A DNA stretch of 64,000 nt, from the NCBI GenBank assembly GCA_002335385.1, contig DCVK01000037.1, positions 1 to 64,000 of the forward strand. The letters are read 5' to 3'. Made by a program: the position numbers and the translations under genes. The DNA comes from Candidatus Aminicenantes bacterium UBA2190. GTDB taxonomy: Bacteria; Acidobacteriota; Aminicenantia; UBA2199. Within the stretch, counting starts at the first letter, position 1; every line of letters starts with the position of its first letter. The notes beneath the pieces are model-generated. The model had not been told where the DNA came from. It searched no databases and was given only the letters and a program-made list of their open reading frames with translations. This document shows positions 51,588 to 60,607 of the stretch, piece by piece.

Positions 51588-52141
51588 CGAAACGAGCACC
51601 CGGGTTATTTCTGCTTCTGTTGCTGGCCATGACGGTACGCGCCGGCGATTTTTCCCTGGAAAAGGCCATGAAGATCGAAGGCTTCCTGGAGCGCATCGCC
51701 GCCCCGCGCCCCGCCTCGCTCTTTCTGAAAAAGGCGGTTTTCAGCGAAAGCGAACTGAACTCCTACCTGAACCTCATCTATGTAAAAAAATATGCCCCGG
51801 AAGTAACCTTCATCGAACTGCGCCTCAAGGACAAGAATTTCGTCGACGGCAGCTTCAAGATCAAGCTGGCCGGCGAAAAATACGCCCTTGTCCCGCAGTT
51901 CCTTCGCGACTCCGAGGTGCGTTTCCGCGGCGCCTTCGAGTGCAATAACTACCACATGCGCTTCGTTTTCTCCGAGCTGGTCATCAATGGCAGCCAATTC
52001 TCCCCCGACTTCCTCGACGAGGCATTCGGCGCCGCCCAGTTGAACGCCCGCGAGAAACGGTCCATTTTCAACTGGTTCACCCTGCTGCCGGGCCTGAAGA
52101 ACGTGCAAAGCTCGGAAAAGAAGATCATTTTCTACTATTGA
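51584..52141 (+). CDS. Small exported protein of unknown function
   Basis: The 185-residue product has a signal peptide (to about VRAGDF). The mature part has a strand-rich centre (VTFIELRLKDKNFVDGSFKIKLAG) and aromatic C terminus. No motif is recognised. It is coupled at both ends: ATGA with purN, and its stop overlaps the recG start by 3 nt. It may be a periplasmic lipid-binding-like protein, but that is only an impression. Confidence 0.75.
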   Translation: MTKRAPGLFLLLLLAMTVRAGDFSLEKAMKIEGFLERIAAPRPASLFLKKAVFSESELNSYLNLIYVKKYAPEVTFIELRLKDKNFVDGSFKIKLAGEKYALVPQFLRDSEVRFRGAFECNNYHMRFVFSELVINGSQFSPDFLDEAFGAAQLNAREKRSIFNWFTLLPGLKNVQSSEKKIIFYY

Positions 52142-54174
52142 CCATCACCCCGCGCACCCCGGTCGAGGAGCTCAAGGGCATCGGCCCGGCCCGCGGCGCT
52201 GCCCTGCTCCGCCGCGGCATCACCAGCGCCGGTGACCTGCTGCTGCACTTTCCCGACGACTACATTGACCTGACCCGAACCGAGGCGGGTCCCATCCCCG
52301 GGGAAGAGCGCCTTTATGCCTTCGCCCCGGGACATGCCCGCGTCCGCCGCAACTTCAAGAAAAGATCGTCGCTGCTCCGCATCGAAGGCCGGATCGGCGG
52401 GGTCAAAGTCACGCTGGTCTTTTTCAACCAGCCCTATCTGCTCCAGCCCCTGCAGGACAGGGAAACCATCTACATCCATGGCCGCGTCGAGGAGCGCCAG
52501 GGGCGCTGGCAGGTGGTCAACCCGCTGCTGATCCCCGACGGAGCCCACGGCGGCATCCTGCCGCGTTACCGGCCGCTGGGAACACTGAAAGGCGGCACCT
52601 TGCGCGGGATCATCGCCGCCGCGCTCGACCGCTGGCATGACGACGGCGAGCCGATCCCCGAGGTGCTGCGGCGCCGCCATGCCTTTCCCGACGCCGTCAC
52701 CGCCCTGCGCGCCATTCACCGGCCAGCCCGGCTCGACCCGGGAGCGATCGAACGCATGAAGGCGCGCTTCATTTACGCCGAACTCCTCTACTTCCAGCTC
52801 GAACTGCAGTCCATCCGCGCCGCCTTTCGCCTGCGCCGCCGCCGGCAACGCTATCGCTTCAACGACGCGCTGCGCCGCTCCATCGCGGCCCGCCTTCCCT
52901 TCCGCCTCAGCCCGGAGCAGGAGGAGGCTTTCAGCGCCATCGCCAATGACCTGCTCTCGCCGCGGCCCATGCAGCGGCTGTTGCAGGGAGAGGTGGGGAG
53001 CGGCAAGACCATCGTCGCCTTCCTGGCGCTGCTTATGGCCAGGGAGAACGGCTTCCAGGGGGCATTCCTGGCCCCGACCGAGATCCTGGCACGGCAGCAC
53101 TACGAGAACGCCCGTGCTTTTTTCGGCCCCGACGGCGTGGCCCTGCTCACCGGCGGCTGCGACGCCGCGCAAAGGCGGCAGGTGCTGGACGGACTGGCCA
53201 ACGGCGCCGTTCCCCTGGTCTTTGGCACCCACGCCCTGATCGGAGAGGACGTCGTCTTCCGCAACCTGGCCATGGTGGTCATCGACGAGCAGCATCGTTT
53301 CGGGGTGGCGCAAAGAGCGGCCCTGTTCTTCAAGAGCCATGCCGCCGACCTGCTGGTCACCACCGCCACCCCCATCCCGCGCACCATGCTGCTGGCCCTG
53401 TACAGCGACGTGTCGGTTTCCACGCTGCGGCGGCCCCTGGCCGGGCGTCAGCCGGTCAAAACCCGCGTCATCGCCTCCGCAGACCGGGAGCGCTTCTACG
53501 CCAGGCTGCGGGTGGAACTGCAGCGCGGCCGCAAGGGCTTCGTCATCCTGCCCCTGATCGAGGCGTCGGAGCAATACCCGGACCTGCGCGCCCTGCGCGA
53601 CGAGGCGCGGGAGAGCAAGGCGCGCTTCCCGGACATCGCCCAGGCCTCGCTGTCGGGAAAAAGCGGCGCCGCGGAGAAGCAGCGCGCCCTGGAGCGCTTT
53701 GCCGCCGGAACGGTGCGCCTGCTGCTGGCCACCACCGTGGTCGAGGTGGGCATCGACGTGGCCGACGCCACCTTCATGGTCATCGAGAACGCCGACCGCT
53801 ACGGCCTGGCCCAATTGCACCAGCTGCGCGGCCGGGTGGGCCGGGGCCCGGGGAAATCCTACTGCTTCCTGGTCGAATCGCCGCGCCCCACGGAGAAAGG
53901 CCGCCGCCGCCTGCAAACGATTGCCTCCAGCCAGGACGGCTTCGCCATCGCCGAAACGGACCTGGAGCTGCGCGGCGGCGGCGTGATCGCCGGCCTCGAG
54001 CAGGCCGGGGAGATCGACTTCCGTCTGGCCGACCCCAAGAGGGACATCCGCCTGCTGCAGGAGGCACAGGTCGACGCCCGGCGGCTGCTGGAGCACGACG
54101 AACTGCAGAATACCAAAGTCAGGGAGTTTCTGGCCGGGCTGGCCGCCAAGATAAAAGACATTAGCTTCAGTTAG
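52138..54174 (+). CDS. recG: ATP-dependent DNA helicase RecG
   Basis: The 678-residue length is typical. The N terminus has the wedge-domain start TPVEELKGIGPARGAAL. Helicase motifs are GEVGSGKT (I), DEQHRFG (II), TATPIPRT (III) and QLHQLRGRVGRG (VI). RecG remodels stalled forks and Holliday junctions. The start is TTG at 52138, overlapping the stop of the previous gene. The N-terminal alignment supports it, as no ATG is close. Confidence 0.95.
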   Translation: MTITPRTPVEELKGIGPARGAALLRRGITSAGDLLLHFPDDYIDLTRTEAGPIPGEERLYAFAPGHARVRRNFKKRSSLLRIEGRIGGVKVTLVFFNQPYLLQPLQDRETIYIHGRVEERQGRWQVVNPLLIPDGAHGGILPRYRPLGTLKGGTLRGIIAAALDRWHDDGEPIPEVLRRRHAFPDAVTALRAIHRPARLDPGAIERMKARFIYAELLYFQLELQSIRAAFRLRRRRQRYRFNDALRRSIAARLPFRLSPEQEEAFSAIANDLLSPRPMQRLLQGEVGSGKTIVAFLALLMARENGFQGAFLAPTEILARQHYENARAFFGPDGVALLTGGCDAAQRRQVLDGLANGAVPLVFGTHALIGEDVVFRNLAMVVIDEQHRFGVAQRAALFFKSHAADLLVTTATPIPRTMLLALYSDVSVSTLRRPLAGRQPVKTRVIASADRERFYARLRVELQRGRKGFVILPLIEASEQYPDLRALRDEARESKARFPDIAQASLSGKSGAAEKQRALERFAAGTVRLLLATTVVEVGIDVADATFMVIENADRYGLAQLHQLRGRVGRGPGKSYCFLVESPRPTEKGRRRLQTIASSQDGFAIAETDLELRGGGVIAGLEQAGEIDFRLADPKRDIRLLQEAQVDARRLLEHDELQNTKVREFLAGLAAKIKDISFS

Positions 54175-54202
54175 AAGTGTATATTCGATCTGTCGTAACG
54201 CG

Positions 54203-55363
54203 TCACGTCAGTTCCGCTTCTCCGGTTTTATTCCTCTCTTTGAGTTCTTCCATCATCTGCCGGCAAATGATGGCGGCGGGGCGCTCGTCCTGGCGCAGGC
54301 TCTCCGCGATGCGCCGGAACTCGCCGCGCATGCTGTTCCGCAGGCGCGGATCGTCCAGGATGATCCTCGTTTCCTCGTAGATGCGCTCGCTGCGGCACTC
54401 CTTTTGGATCAGTTCTGCCGCCACCCGGCGCCCGGCCAGTATATTGACGATGGAATAGAGATGGATGCGCATGAAGCGCCGGCCCAGGAGATAAGTCAGG
54501 CGGTTGATCCTGTAGATGGCGACGAAAGGGACGCCGAGCAGGGCCGCCTCCAGGTTAGAGGTGCCGCAGGTGGTGATGACCGCATCGGCGGCGTTGAGCA
54601 GGTCGTAGCCCTGCTCCTGGCCGATGATGCGGATCTCCGGGTCGGTCGCGGCGGCGGCGAGCCGTTCAGGCTGTATGTTCTGCGCCCGCTGCAGGAAGAC
54701 CCGCAGGGAAAAATCCTGGCGCAGCCTTCGTACGGCCCCGAGAATCTCCGGCAGCAGCAGGGTCACCTCCGACTCGCGGCTGCCGGGCAGCAGCGCCAGC
54801 AGGATGTCGGCGTCGCCCACCCCGTGGCGGCGACGGAATTCGTCACGCCCCACCTTCACGCGCACCTCGGGCAGCAGCGGGTGGCCGGTGTAGGTGAAGG
54901 TCACCCCTTCCTGCTGATAGATGGGCACCTCGAAGGGGAAGATGATGAAAAGGCGGCTCACCCAGCGGCGAAGCTGCTCCACCCTGCCGTAGCGCCAGGC
55001 CCAGACCGTGGGGCTGATATAATAATAGACCGGGATGCCGGCGCGGCGCAGCCGCCGGGCCAGGCGCAGATTGAAGTCGGGATAATCGATGAGCAGGGCG
55101 GCAGCGGCCCGGCGCGCCAGCGCCTGGCGCAGGACGCGCTTCATGATGCCGCGAATGCGCCAGAGATGGGCGATGACTTCGATGATGCCCACCACCGCCA
55201 GCGAGCGGTTGTGCACCACGTTCTCGAAACCGGCGGCCTCCAGGCGGTCGCCGCCGATGCCCCAGAAGTGAACATCGCCTTCCCGGGCGGCGAACTCGTT
55301 CACCACCTGCACGGCATAGGTCTCGGCCGAGTTCTCGGCCGCCACCAGCAGGATGTTGCTCAC
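54203..55363 (-). CDS. lpxB: Lipid-A-disaccharide synthase
   Basis: The 386-residue enzyme starts at GTG. Motifs are AAENSAETYA (N-terminal GESSGD-like), YYISPTVWAWR, GHPLLPEV, LLPGSRESEV and TCGTSNLEAALLG, all typical of LpxB. It joins UDP-diacylglucosamine to lipid X in lipid A synthesis, so the organism makes LPS. The GTG overlaps the pseudopilin stop (GTGA), and an upstream open frame is rejected for that reason. Confidence 0.95.
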   Translation of the reverse strand: MSNILLVAAENSAETYAVQVVNEFAAREGDVHFWGIGGDRLEAAGFENVVHNRSLAVVGIIEVIAHLWRIRGIMKRVLRQALARRAAAALLIDYPDFNLRLARRLRRAGIPVYYYISPTVWAWRYGRVEQLRRWVSRLFIIFPFEVPIYQQEGVTFTYTGHPLLPEVRVKVGRDEFRRRHGVGDADILLALLPGSRESEVTLLLPEILGAVRRLRQDFSLRVFLQRAQNIQPERLAAAATDPEIRIIGQEQGYDLLNAADAVITTCGTSNLEAALLGVPFVAIYRINRLTYLLGRRFMRIHLYSIVNILAGRRVAAELIQKECRSERIYEETRIILDDPRLRNSMRGEFRRIAESLRQDERPAAIICRQMMEELKERNKTGEAELT

Positions 55364-55905
55364 GGCGCCACGCCCTCGTAGCGCAGATCGGGCATCTTCT
55401 CGGTTTCCTTCTCGCCGACGTAGAAAGCCCACTCGTTGTATTTTTCCATCCCGCGGTACTCGCGGAAAGCCGTTCTCGTTGACGTGGAGCACACGCCGAC
55501 CAGCTGCGCCCGGCTGAAGTAGGCCTTGGCCATGTGCGCGGGAACGACCAGGTATTTGGCCTCGCCGCTGCTGGCGTCCTGGAAGACCATGTCCCATACG
55601 CCGTCGTCGCTCAGCGGATCAGGGTAGAGCTGGCGCAGGAATTTCTCCAGGTGCAGGATCTCGAAGTTCTGCGGGTAGAGGTTGTTGTGGCTCTTGACGT
55701 AAAGCTCGATGGCGGTGACGTACTGGCGAGCGCGGAAGATCAGCTCCTCCTCGGCCTCGCGCTGGGCCACGGTCTGCCAGAGCGGCACGGCCATGAGCAT
55801 CAGCACCGACAGCACCGCCACGGCGATCATCAGCAAGAGCATCACGTAGCCATCGCCGCCGTGCCGCCGCCGGGCGGCGGGCGTCACGGACTCACCAGTC
55901 GGCAT
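55360..55905 (-). CDS. Type II secretion/type IV pilin-like pseudopilin
   Basis: The 181-residue product has one hydrophobic helix close to the N terminus (about 20-40, GYVMLLLMIAVAVLSVL) after a short basic leader (RRRHGGDGY), then a coiled segment and a small globular part. This resembles a pseudopilin, but the Glu at +5 of the mature pilin is missing. It overlaps the pilin gene upstream by 14 nt and lpxB by 4 nt. The start at ATG 55905 is chosen since the upstream open frame only shadows the pilin gene. Confidence 0.75.
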   Translation of the reverse strand: MPTGESVTPAARRRHGGDGYVMLLLMIAVAVLSVLMLMAVPLWQTVAQREAEEELIFRARQYVTAIELYVKSHNNLYPQNFEILHLEKFLRQLYPDPLSDDGVWDMVFQDASSGEAKYLVVPAHMAKAYFSRAQLVGVCSTSTRTAFREYRGMEKYNEWAFYVGEKETEKMPDLRYEGVAP

Positions 55906-56284
55906 AGGAGGTGCCGTCCAGGGCGGCGGCCTGGGAAAGACTCTTGACGTCGACGACGCCCTGGGCCAGCTCGGGATCGAACTCCTCGCCCTCCAGGGGC
56001 TCGGCCATGACCAACCGCCATTCTTTTTTCTTGAAGATCGGGTCGAAGGGGACCTCGCGCAGGTAGCGGGAAGAAACCAGGTCATCCAGGCTGGCGGGAT
56101 ACTTTTTCTTGTCGAAATAGTACTTGTTGACGGCATCGCGCATCTGGAAGAGGTTCTCCTTCAGGACCGCCTCGCGGGCGCGGATCACCGCGTACTTGTA
56201 CTGCGGCACCATGATGCCCACCAGGATGCCGATCAGGGTGACCACGATGAGGATCTCGATCAGGGTGAAGCCTTTTTTCGCCAT
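55892..56284 (-). CDS. Type IV pilin/GspG-like pseudopilin
   Basis: The 130-residue product has the prepilin-peptidase site MAKKGFTLIEILIVV with the +5 Glu, one hydrophobic helix, then a small domain with YYFDKKKYPASLDDL, as in GspG-type pseudopilins. It is too short for a structural type IV pilus subunit. No other secretion genes are in the window. A TATAAT lies only 6 nt before the ATG at 56284, so the message may be leaderless. Confidence 0.87.
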   Translation of the reverse strand: MAKKGFTLIEILIVVTLIGILVGIMVPQYKYAVIRAREAVLKENLFQMRDAVNKYYFDKKKYPASLDDLVSSRYLREVPFDPIFKKKEWRLVMAEPLEGEEFDPELAQGVVDVKSLSQAAALDGTSYADW

Positions 56285-56290
56285 GGTCCG

Positions 56291-56296
56291 ATTATA
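56291..56296 (-). promoter_or_regulatory. -10 element close to the pilin start
   Basis: Perfect TATAAT on the minus strand, 6 nt before the start codon. No convincing -35 is seen 16-18 bp upstream. Extended -10 (TGG-TATAAT) may compensate. Confidence 0.4.
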
Positions 56297-56455
56297 CCAT
56301 TTTTTCATCATGATCCATCCGTTTCAGACCAGGGCGACCGGCCGTTCGCAGCAAGGTCTCATGTGCAAGGCCAAAAGTGAATGGTGCATGGCGGATACGG
56401 CGAGCAAGCCGGGAAACAGGTCGTTCAAACGTCTTGCCATTTCACCTTTCATTGC

Positions 56456-57178
56456 TTACTTTTTACCTTGCTTTTGCCTGTAGGCTTCGAACAACAGGAT
56501 CGCCGCTGCCGCCGACACGTTGAGCGACTCGACCGCCGGCGAATGGGGCACGGCCAGCAGCTGGTCGGCGATCTTCTTCAGCAGGGGGGAGACCCCCTTG
56601 CCCTCGTTGCCCAGGATCACGGCCGTGGGCCCCTTGAAGTCATATTCGTAGAATTTCATGCCGGCGCGCTGGTCAGCGGCCACGACCCAGAAGCCGCCGG
56701 CCTTCAATTTTTCGATGTCCCGGGCCAGGTTGCGCGACGGCACCAGGGGCACCTTGCCCAGGGCCCCTGCCGATGTCTTCCAGGCGGTATCATTGACCGG
56801 GGCCGAGCCGCGCACCGACAGCACGATGCCGTCGGCCTCCACCGCCGCCGCCGTGCGCACGATCGCACCCAGGTTGCCCGTGTCCTCGATGCCGTCGAGC
56901 ACCACGACCAGCCCGGTGCGCGCCGCCGCCAGCATCTCCTCGATGGCGCTGAAACGCACCGGGGAGACCTCGGCCCACACCCCCTGGTTCCTGGCGCCGG
57001 CCTTGCGGGCAAGCGCCTCGCCGGGGACGAACTGGAAGACCACCTTGCGCCGGCGGCACCACTCGATGACCGTCGCGATGCGCGCATCCCGGCGCGTGCT
57101 GTTGAGCAGCACCTTGTTGATCGGCGCCCCGTCGCGCAGGGCCTCGACCAGGGCGTTGAGCGAGGTGATAGCCGCCAT
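56456..57178 (-). CDS. rlmB: 23S rRNA 2'-O-ribose methyltransferase (RlmB/TrmH family)
   Basis: The 240-residue SpoU enzyme has motifs LDGIEDTGNLGAIVRTA (1), ILGNEGKGVS (2) and VESLNVSAAAAILLFEA (3). An N-terminal substrate-binding domain (about 1-75) matches RlmB more than TrmH. The start at 57178 overlaps the kinase stop (TGATG), so it is translated with it. The longer open frame upstream is a shadow of the kinase gene. Confidence 0.9.
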   Translation of the reverse strand: MAAITSLNALVEALRDGAPINKVLLNSTRRDARIATVIEWCRRRKVVFQFVPGEALARKAGARNQGVWAEVSPVRFSAIEEMLAAARTGLVVVLDGIEDTGNLGAIVRTAAAVEADGIVLSVRGSAPVNDTAWKTSAGALGKVPLVPSRNLARDIEKLKAGGFWVVAADQRAGMKFYEYDFKGPTAVILGNEGKGVSPLLKKIADQLLAVPHSPAVESLNVSAAAAILLFEAYRQKQGKK

Positions 57179-59178
57179 CAGTCGTCCATGGCCACGCGGA
57201 AGCCCAGGACATTCAGGCGGCTGCCCGGGCGCTCGCTGCTGCGGTTGGCCGAACGGATCAGCTCCGGGCCGTTCGCCCAGGAGCCCCCGCGCACCGAGCG
57301 GCTCTCCCCGCCGGCAGGCCCGCGCGGATCGCGCCCGGTAGAGACCGCATAGTAGCCGGCATCGTACCAGTCGGAGGTCCATTCCCAGACATTGCCCGCC
57401 ATGTCCAGGATGCCGAAGGGCGACGCCCCCGGGGGGAAGGCTCCGACCGGCGCGGTGAACTCGTAGCCGTCGTCGCGCCCCTTCTTGTTGACCAGCGTGC
57501 GGTCCGGGGCTTTCCGGCCCCAGGGGTATCTCTCGCGCGCCGCCTTTTCCCACTCGGCCTCGCTGGGCAGGCGGAAGCGGCGGCCGCTCTTCTGCGACAG
57601 CCAGCGGCAATAGGCGTCGGCATCCTCCCAGGACACGTGAATCACCGGCCGGCTGCCGCGGCCCCAGCCTTCGTCCCTGGGCAGCGGGCGGCCGCTCTCG
57701 GCGCAGAAAACGTCGAACTGGGCAAAGGTCACCTCGGACTTGCCCAGCCAGAAGGCGCTGATGAAAACCCTGTGCGCCGGGTGCTCGTCTTCATCCCCCT
57801 GGCCTGGCGGCGAACCGATCGTGAACTCGCCGGCCGGGATCTGCACCATGGCCGTGCCGTTGAAAAAGACCGCCTCCTGGAAGCCCCGGGAATTCCGCGC
57901 GGCATTCGGCGGCGGCTGGCCCTCGAGGGAAACCGGCGGCGGCTCCTGCTCCTGGACCGGTAGCGGTGCTGCGGCCGCGTCCGCCCCAACGGGCTTTGCT
58001 TTCGCGGCAGCGCTGGCGGATGCGGACGCCGGGCGCTCTGCGGGGACGACGGCCGGGGCAACGGGCACGGTCAAGCCCACCGCCATGGTCGGCGCTTCCT
58101 CCTGGGCCGTTTCCCCGGCAGCCGCGCTCGTTGGGGCCTCCTCGAGGGTGGCGACGGGGGCCGGGGGGACGGGCGCCGGACGCCTGGTAAAATGGCGGAA
58201 GGCCACGGCCGCTGCCAGCACGAAGACCAGCGCCGCCAGGGCCGGCAGCCAGCGCCGCGACCGGGCGGCCGGTGCTTGCCGCACCGTCTTTTCGCCGTTC
58301 CGCAGCAGCTGGGTCCGCTCCAGGCCGGCCCGTCCTTCCGGGACGGCAGCGCCGGCGGGTGGGGAAGGCAGGCAGCCCCGCAGGCCGGCCAGCAGCTCGG
58401 CGCAGGTGGCATAGCGCGCTTCGGCCTCGCGGGCCAGCGCCTTGCGGACCACCCCGTCCAGGGTCGCCGGCAGCTGCCGGTCGTAATCACTGAGGGGCGG
58501 CAGCTCGGCATGCATGATCTTGTAGATCACGGTGGTGATGCTCTCTCCCTCAAAGGGATTGCGCTGGGTCAGCAGCTCGTAGAGGATCGCCCCCAGGGAA
58601 AAAACATCGGCGCGGGCATCCACTTTTTTCCCCGAGATCTGCTCCGGCGACATGTAGCGCGGCGTGCCCATGAGCATGCCGGTCTGGGTCATGGTCGACG
58701 CCGCCGTGCGGGCGATGCCGAAATCGACGATGGAGACTTTCAAATCCTGGCCGACCAGGATATTGGCCGGCTTGATGTCGCGATGAACGATCCCCTTCCC
58801 GTGGGCGTAATCCAGGGCGGCGGCGATCTGGGCGACCAGGCGCACGATCTCTTCCAGGCTGAACTTGCGGCCCTGCTGCAACATGGCCTCCAGGCTGGAG
58901 CCTTCGACATGCTCCATGGCGATGTAGATCAGCCCATCGTGCTCGCCGACATCGTAGATGGTGACGATGTTGGGGTGGGAGAGGTTTCCCGCCGCCTGCG
59001 CCTCGCGCAGGAAGCGCTTCAGCGCCTCATCCTTCCCGGTGGCCTGGCTCAGGAGGTCGAGGCGCACGGTCTTGATGGCCACGGCCCGGCCGATATAGGG
59101 ATCGAGGGCCCGATAGACGACCCCCATGCCCCCCCGGCCGATCTCACCGCTGATGGTATACTTGCCGATCTTGTCCAT
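57178..59178 (-). CDS. Ser/Thr protein kinase with C-terminal FGE/SUMF-like domain
   Basis: The 666-residue PknB-type kinase (about 7-270) has GRGGMGVVYRA, VAIKTV, VHRDIKPANIL, VDFGIAR and YMSPEQ. A single helix (about 303-323) and a Pro/Ala-rich linker lead to a formylglycine-generating-enzyme-like domain (about 440-664), with GNVWEWTSDWY and RGGSW. The Cys pair needed for real FGE activity is not seen; the expected segment reads RSANRSSERP. It is thus probably a sensor or binding module outside the membrane. ATG 59178 is chosen as it directly starts the kinase fold. Confidence 0.92.
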   Translation of the reverse strand: MDKIGKYTISGEIGRGGMGVVYRALDPYIGRAVAIKTVRLDLLSQATGKDEALKRFLREAQAAGNLSHPNIVTIYDVGEHDGLIYIAMEHVEGSSLEAMLQQGRKFSLEEIVRLVAQIAAALDYAHGKGIVHRDIKPANILVGQDLKVSIVDFGIARTAASTMTQTGMLMGTPRYMSPEQISGKKVDARADVFSLGAILYELLTQRNPFEGESITTVIYKIMHAELPPLSDYDRQLPATLDGVVRKALAREAEARYATCAELLAGLRGCLPSPPAGAAVPEGRAGLERTQLLRNGEKTVRQAPAARSRRWLPALAALVFVLAAAVAFRHFTRRPAPVPPAPVATLEEAPTSAAAGETAQEEAPTMAVGLTVPVAPAVVPAERPASASASAAAKAKPVGADAAAAPLPVQEQEPPPVSLEGQPPPNAARNSRGFQEAVFFNGTAMVQIPAGEFTIGSPPGQGDEDEHPAHRVFISAFWLGKSEVTFAQFDVFCAESGRPLPRDEGWGRGSRPVIHVSWEDADAYCRWLSQKSGRRFRLPSEAEWEKAARERYPWGRKAPDRTLVNKKGRDDGYEFTAPVGAFPPGASPFGILDMAGNVWEWTSDWYDAGYYAVSTGRDPRGPAGGESRSVRGGSWANGPELIRSANRSSERPGSRLNVLGFRVAMDD

Positions 59179-59248
59179 ATGGGAATGTCCCGGAAGGATT
59201 CTATAGCATGGCCCCGGGGAATGCAAGCCGCCCGCCGGGGAAGACGTA

Positions 59249-59277
59249 TTGATTTTTTTACGCGGATGTTCTATATA
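59249..59277 (+). promoter_or_regulatory. Sigma-70-type promoter of the 98-aa protein and diguanylate cyclase
   Basis: TTGATT, 17 bp, TATATA in an AT-rich patch. Leader about 50 nt, with AGGGGGG before the ATG at 59334. Confidence 0.6.
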
Positions 59278-59333
59278 ACGGAGCAGGAACATGCGACCCG
59301 ACGATTTGTTTTCCCGGGCCAGGGGGGCCGACC

Positions 59334-59630
59334 ATGCAAAGCACCTATGATCCGCAGCTGATCTACGACGTGTTCGACCGCTACGGCTTCGCCGTGCTGC
59401 GCATCGATCAGTTCGACCGCGGCAACTACGCCAAGATCAGGGCCGAGTTGAAATACGAGCAGCTCACCACCGACCACCTATTGGAGATCACCACCAAGCT
59501 CAAGTCGCTGGAAAAGAACGAGAACGTCGATGTCACCATCGTCAACATCGACATGATCCACAAGACCATGAGGCTGAACATCGCCACCAAGGAAGAAGAG
59601 AGCACCGCCGCCCTGCCCGCGACCCCATGA
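59334..59630 (+). CDS. Small protein of unknown function
   Basis: The 98-residue soluble protein is rich in charged residues with a beta-alpha pattern, for example VDVTIVNIDMIHKTMRL near 65-81. No signal peptide or membrane helix. It overlaps the diguanylate cyclase gene by 4 nt (ATGA), so the two are translationally coupled and the small protein may regulate or partner the cyclase. No family is recognised. Confidence 0.7.
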   Translation: MQSTYDPQLIYDVFDRYGFAVLRIDQFDRGNYAKIRAELKYEQLTTDHLLEITTKLKSLEKNENVDVTIVNIDMIHKTMRLNIATKEEESTAALPATP

Positions 59631-60559
59631 GCGGTCGCTGCCGTTCGCTGCCGGCGGCGACGACGCCGCAAGACCCGTTGCGGCACCTGCTGGACGAGGT
59701 CCACGAGGGAATATATTTCACCGATCGCCAGCGGCGCATCACCTTCTGGAACAAGGCCGCCGAGAGGATCAGCGGCTATGCCCGGGCTGAGGTCCTGGGC
59801 CTGAACTGCTCGGCCAACATCCTGATCCATGTCGACGCCCGCGGCCGGAAACTGTGCCTGGGTGCCTGCCCCCTGGCCCATGCGCTGCGGGAAGGCAAGC
59901 CGCGCCAGGGAGACGTTTTCCTGCACCACCGCGACGGGCACCGCATCCCCGTGCGCGTGCGCGTCTTCCCGCTGCGGGATCCGGCGGGGAACATCGCGGG
60001 CGCCGCCGAGCTGTTCCTCGACATCTCCGAGAAGCCAAGCCTCGAGGCGCGCCTGTGGCAGATGGAGAAGATGGCCATGAACGACCGCCTGACCGGCCTG
60101 GCCAACCGCCGCTACTGCGAAACCTACCTGCAGGCAAGGCTGGAGGAGTTCCGGCGCTTCGCCTGGCCCCTGGGCCTGATCTTTTTCGACATCGACGACT
60201 TCAAGAAACTGAACGACCGCCATTCCCACCTTGTCGGCGACATGGCCCTCAGGACCGTCGCCCGCACCCTGCAGCACAACATCCGCTCCATCGACCAGGC
60301 CGGACGCTGGGGCGGCGAGGAATTCATCGTCATCTTGCGCAACATCGACCTGCGGCACATGAAGCGCATCGCCGAGAAGCTCCGCCGGCTGGTCGAGCGC
60401 TCGGTCTTCTGGGTGAAAGGCGAGGCGGTGAGCGTCACCCTGTCGGGAGGGGCATCGCTGGCGCGCCCGGGCGACTCACGCACCACCCTGGTCGAGCGCG
60501 CCGACCTGCTGATGTACCGCAGCAAGAAAAGAGGCAAGAACCGGGTCAGTTTCTCCTGA
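59627..60559 (+). CDS. PAS-GGDEF diguanylate cyclase
   Basis: The 310-residue soluble protein has a PAS domain (about 18-135, EGIYFTDRQRRITFWNKAAERISGY, with Cys at C63, C78 and C82) and a GGDEF domain (about 150-308). The active site is GGEEF, with DxD-like FFDIDDFKKLND for metal. The inhibitory I-site RxxD lies five residues before GGEEF (RSIDQAGRW), so product feedback is expected. It makes c-di-GMP in the cytoplasm. The PAS Cys residues could hold a metal or sense redox state. Confidence 0.93.
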   Translation: MSGRCRSLPAATTPQDPLRHLLDEVHEGIYFTDRQRRITFWNKAAERISGYARAEVLGLNCSANILIHVDARGRKLCLGACPLAHALREGKPRQGDVFLHHRDGHRIPVRVRVFPLRDPAGNIAGAAELFLDISEKPSLEARLWQMEKMAMNDRLTGLANRRYCETYLQARLEEFRRFAWPLGLIFFDIDDFKKLNDRHSHLVGDMALRTVARTLQHNIRSIDQAGRWGGEEFIVILRNIDLRHMKRIAEKLRRLVERSVFWVKGEAVSVTLSGGASLARPGDSRTTLVERADLLMYRSKKRGKNRVSFS

Positions 60560-60607
60560 ACCGCGGTTCTCCCTGCAACGGGGCATCCACGCTCCTTGCG
60601 CCCGGCC

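Noticed and set aside
57178..59178. Kinase domain fused to a working formylglycine-generating enzyme for the nearby sulfatase-like proteins
   Set aside because: The FGE-like domain lacks the Cys pair and the sulfatase-like proteins lack the Cys/Ser substrate site.
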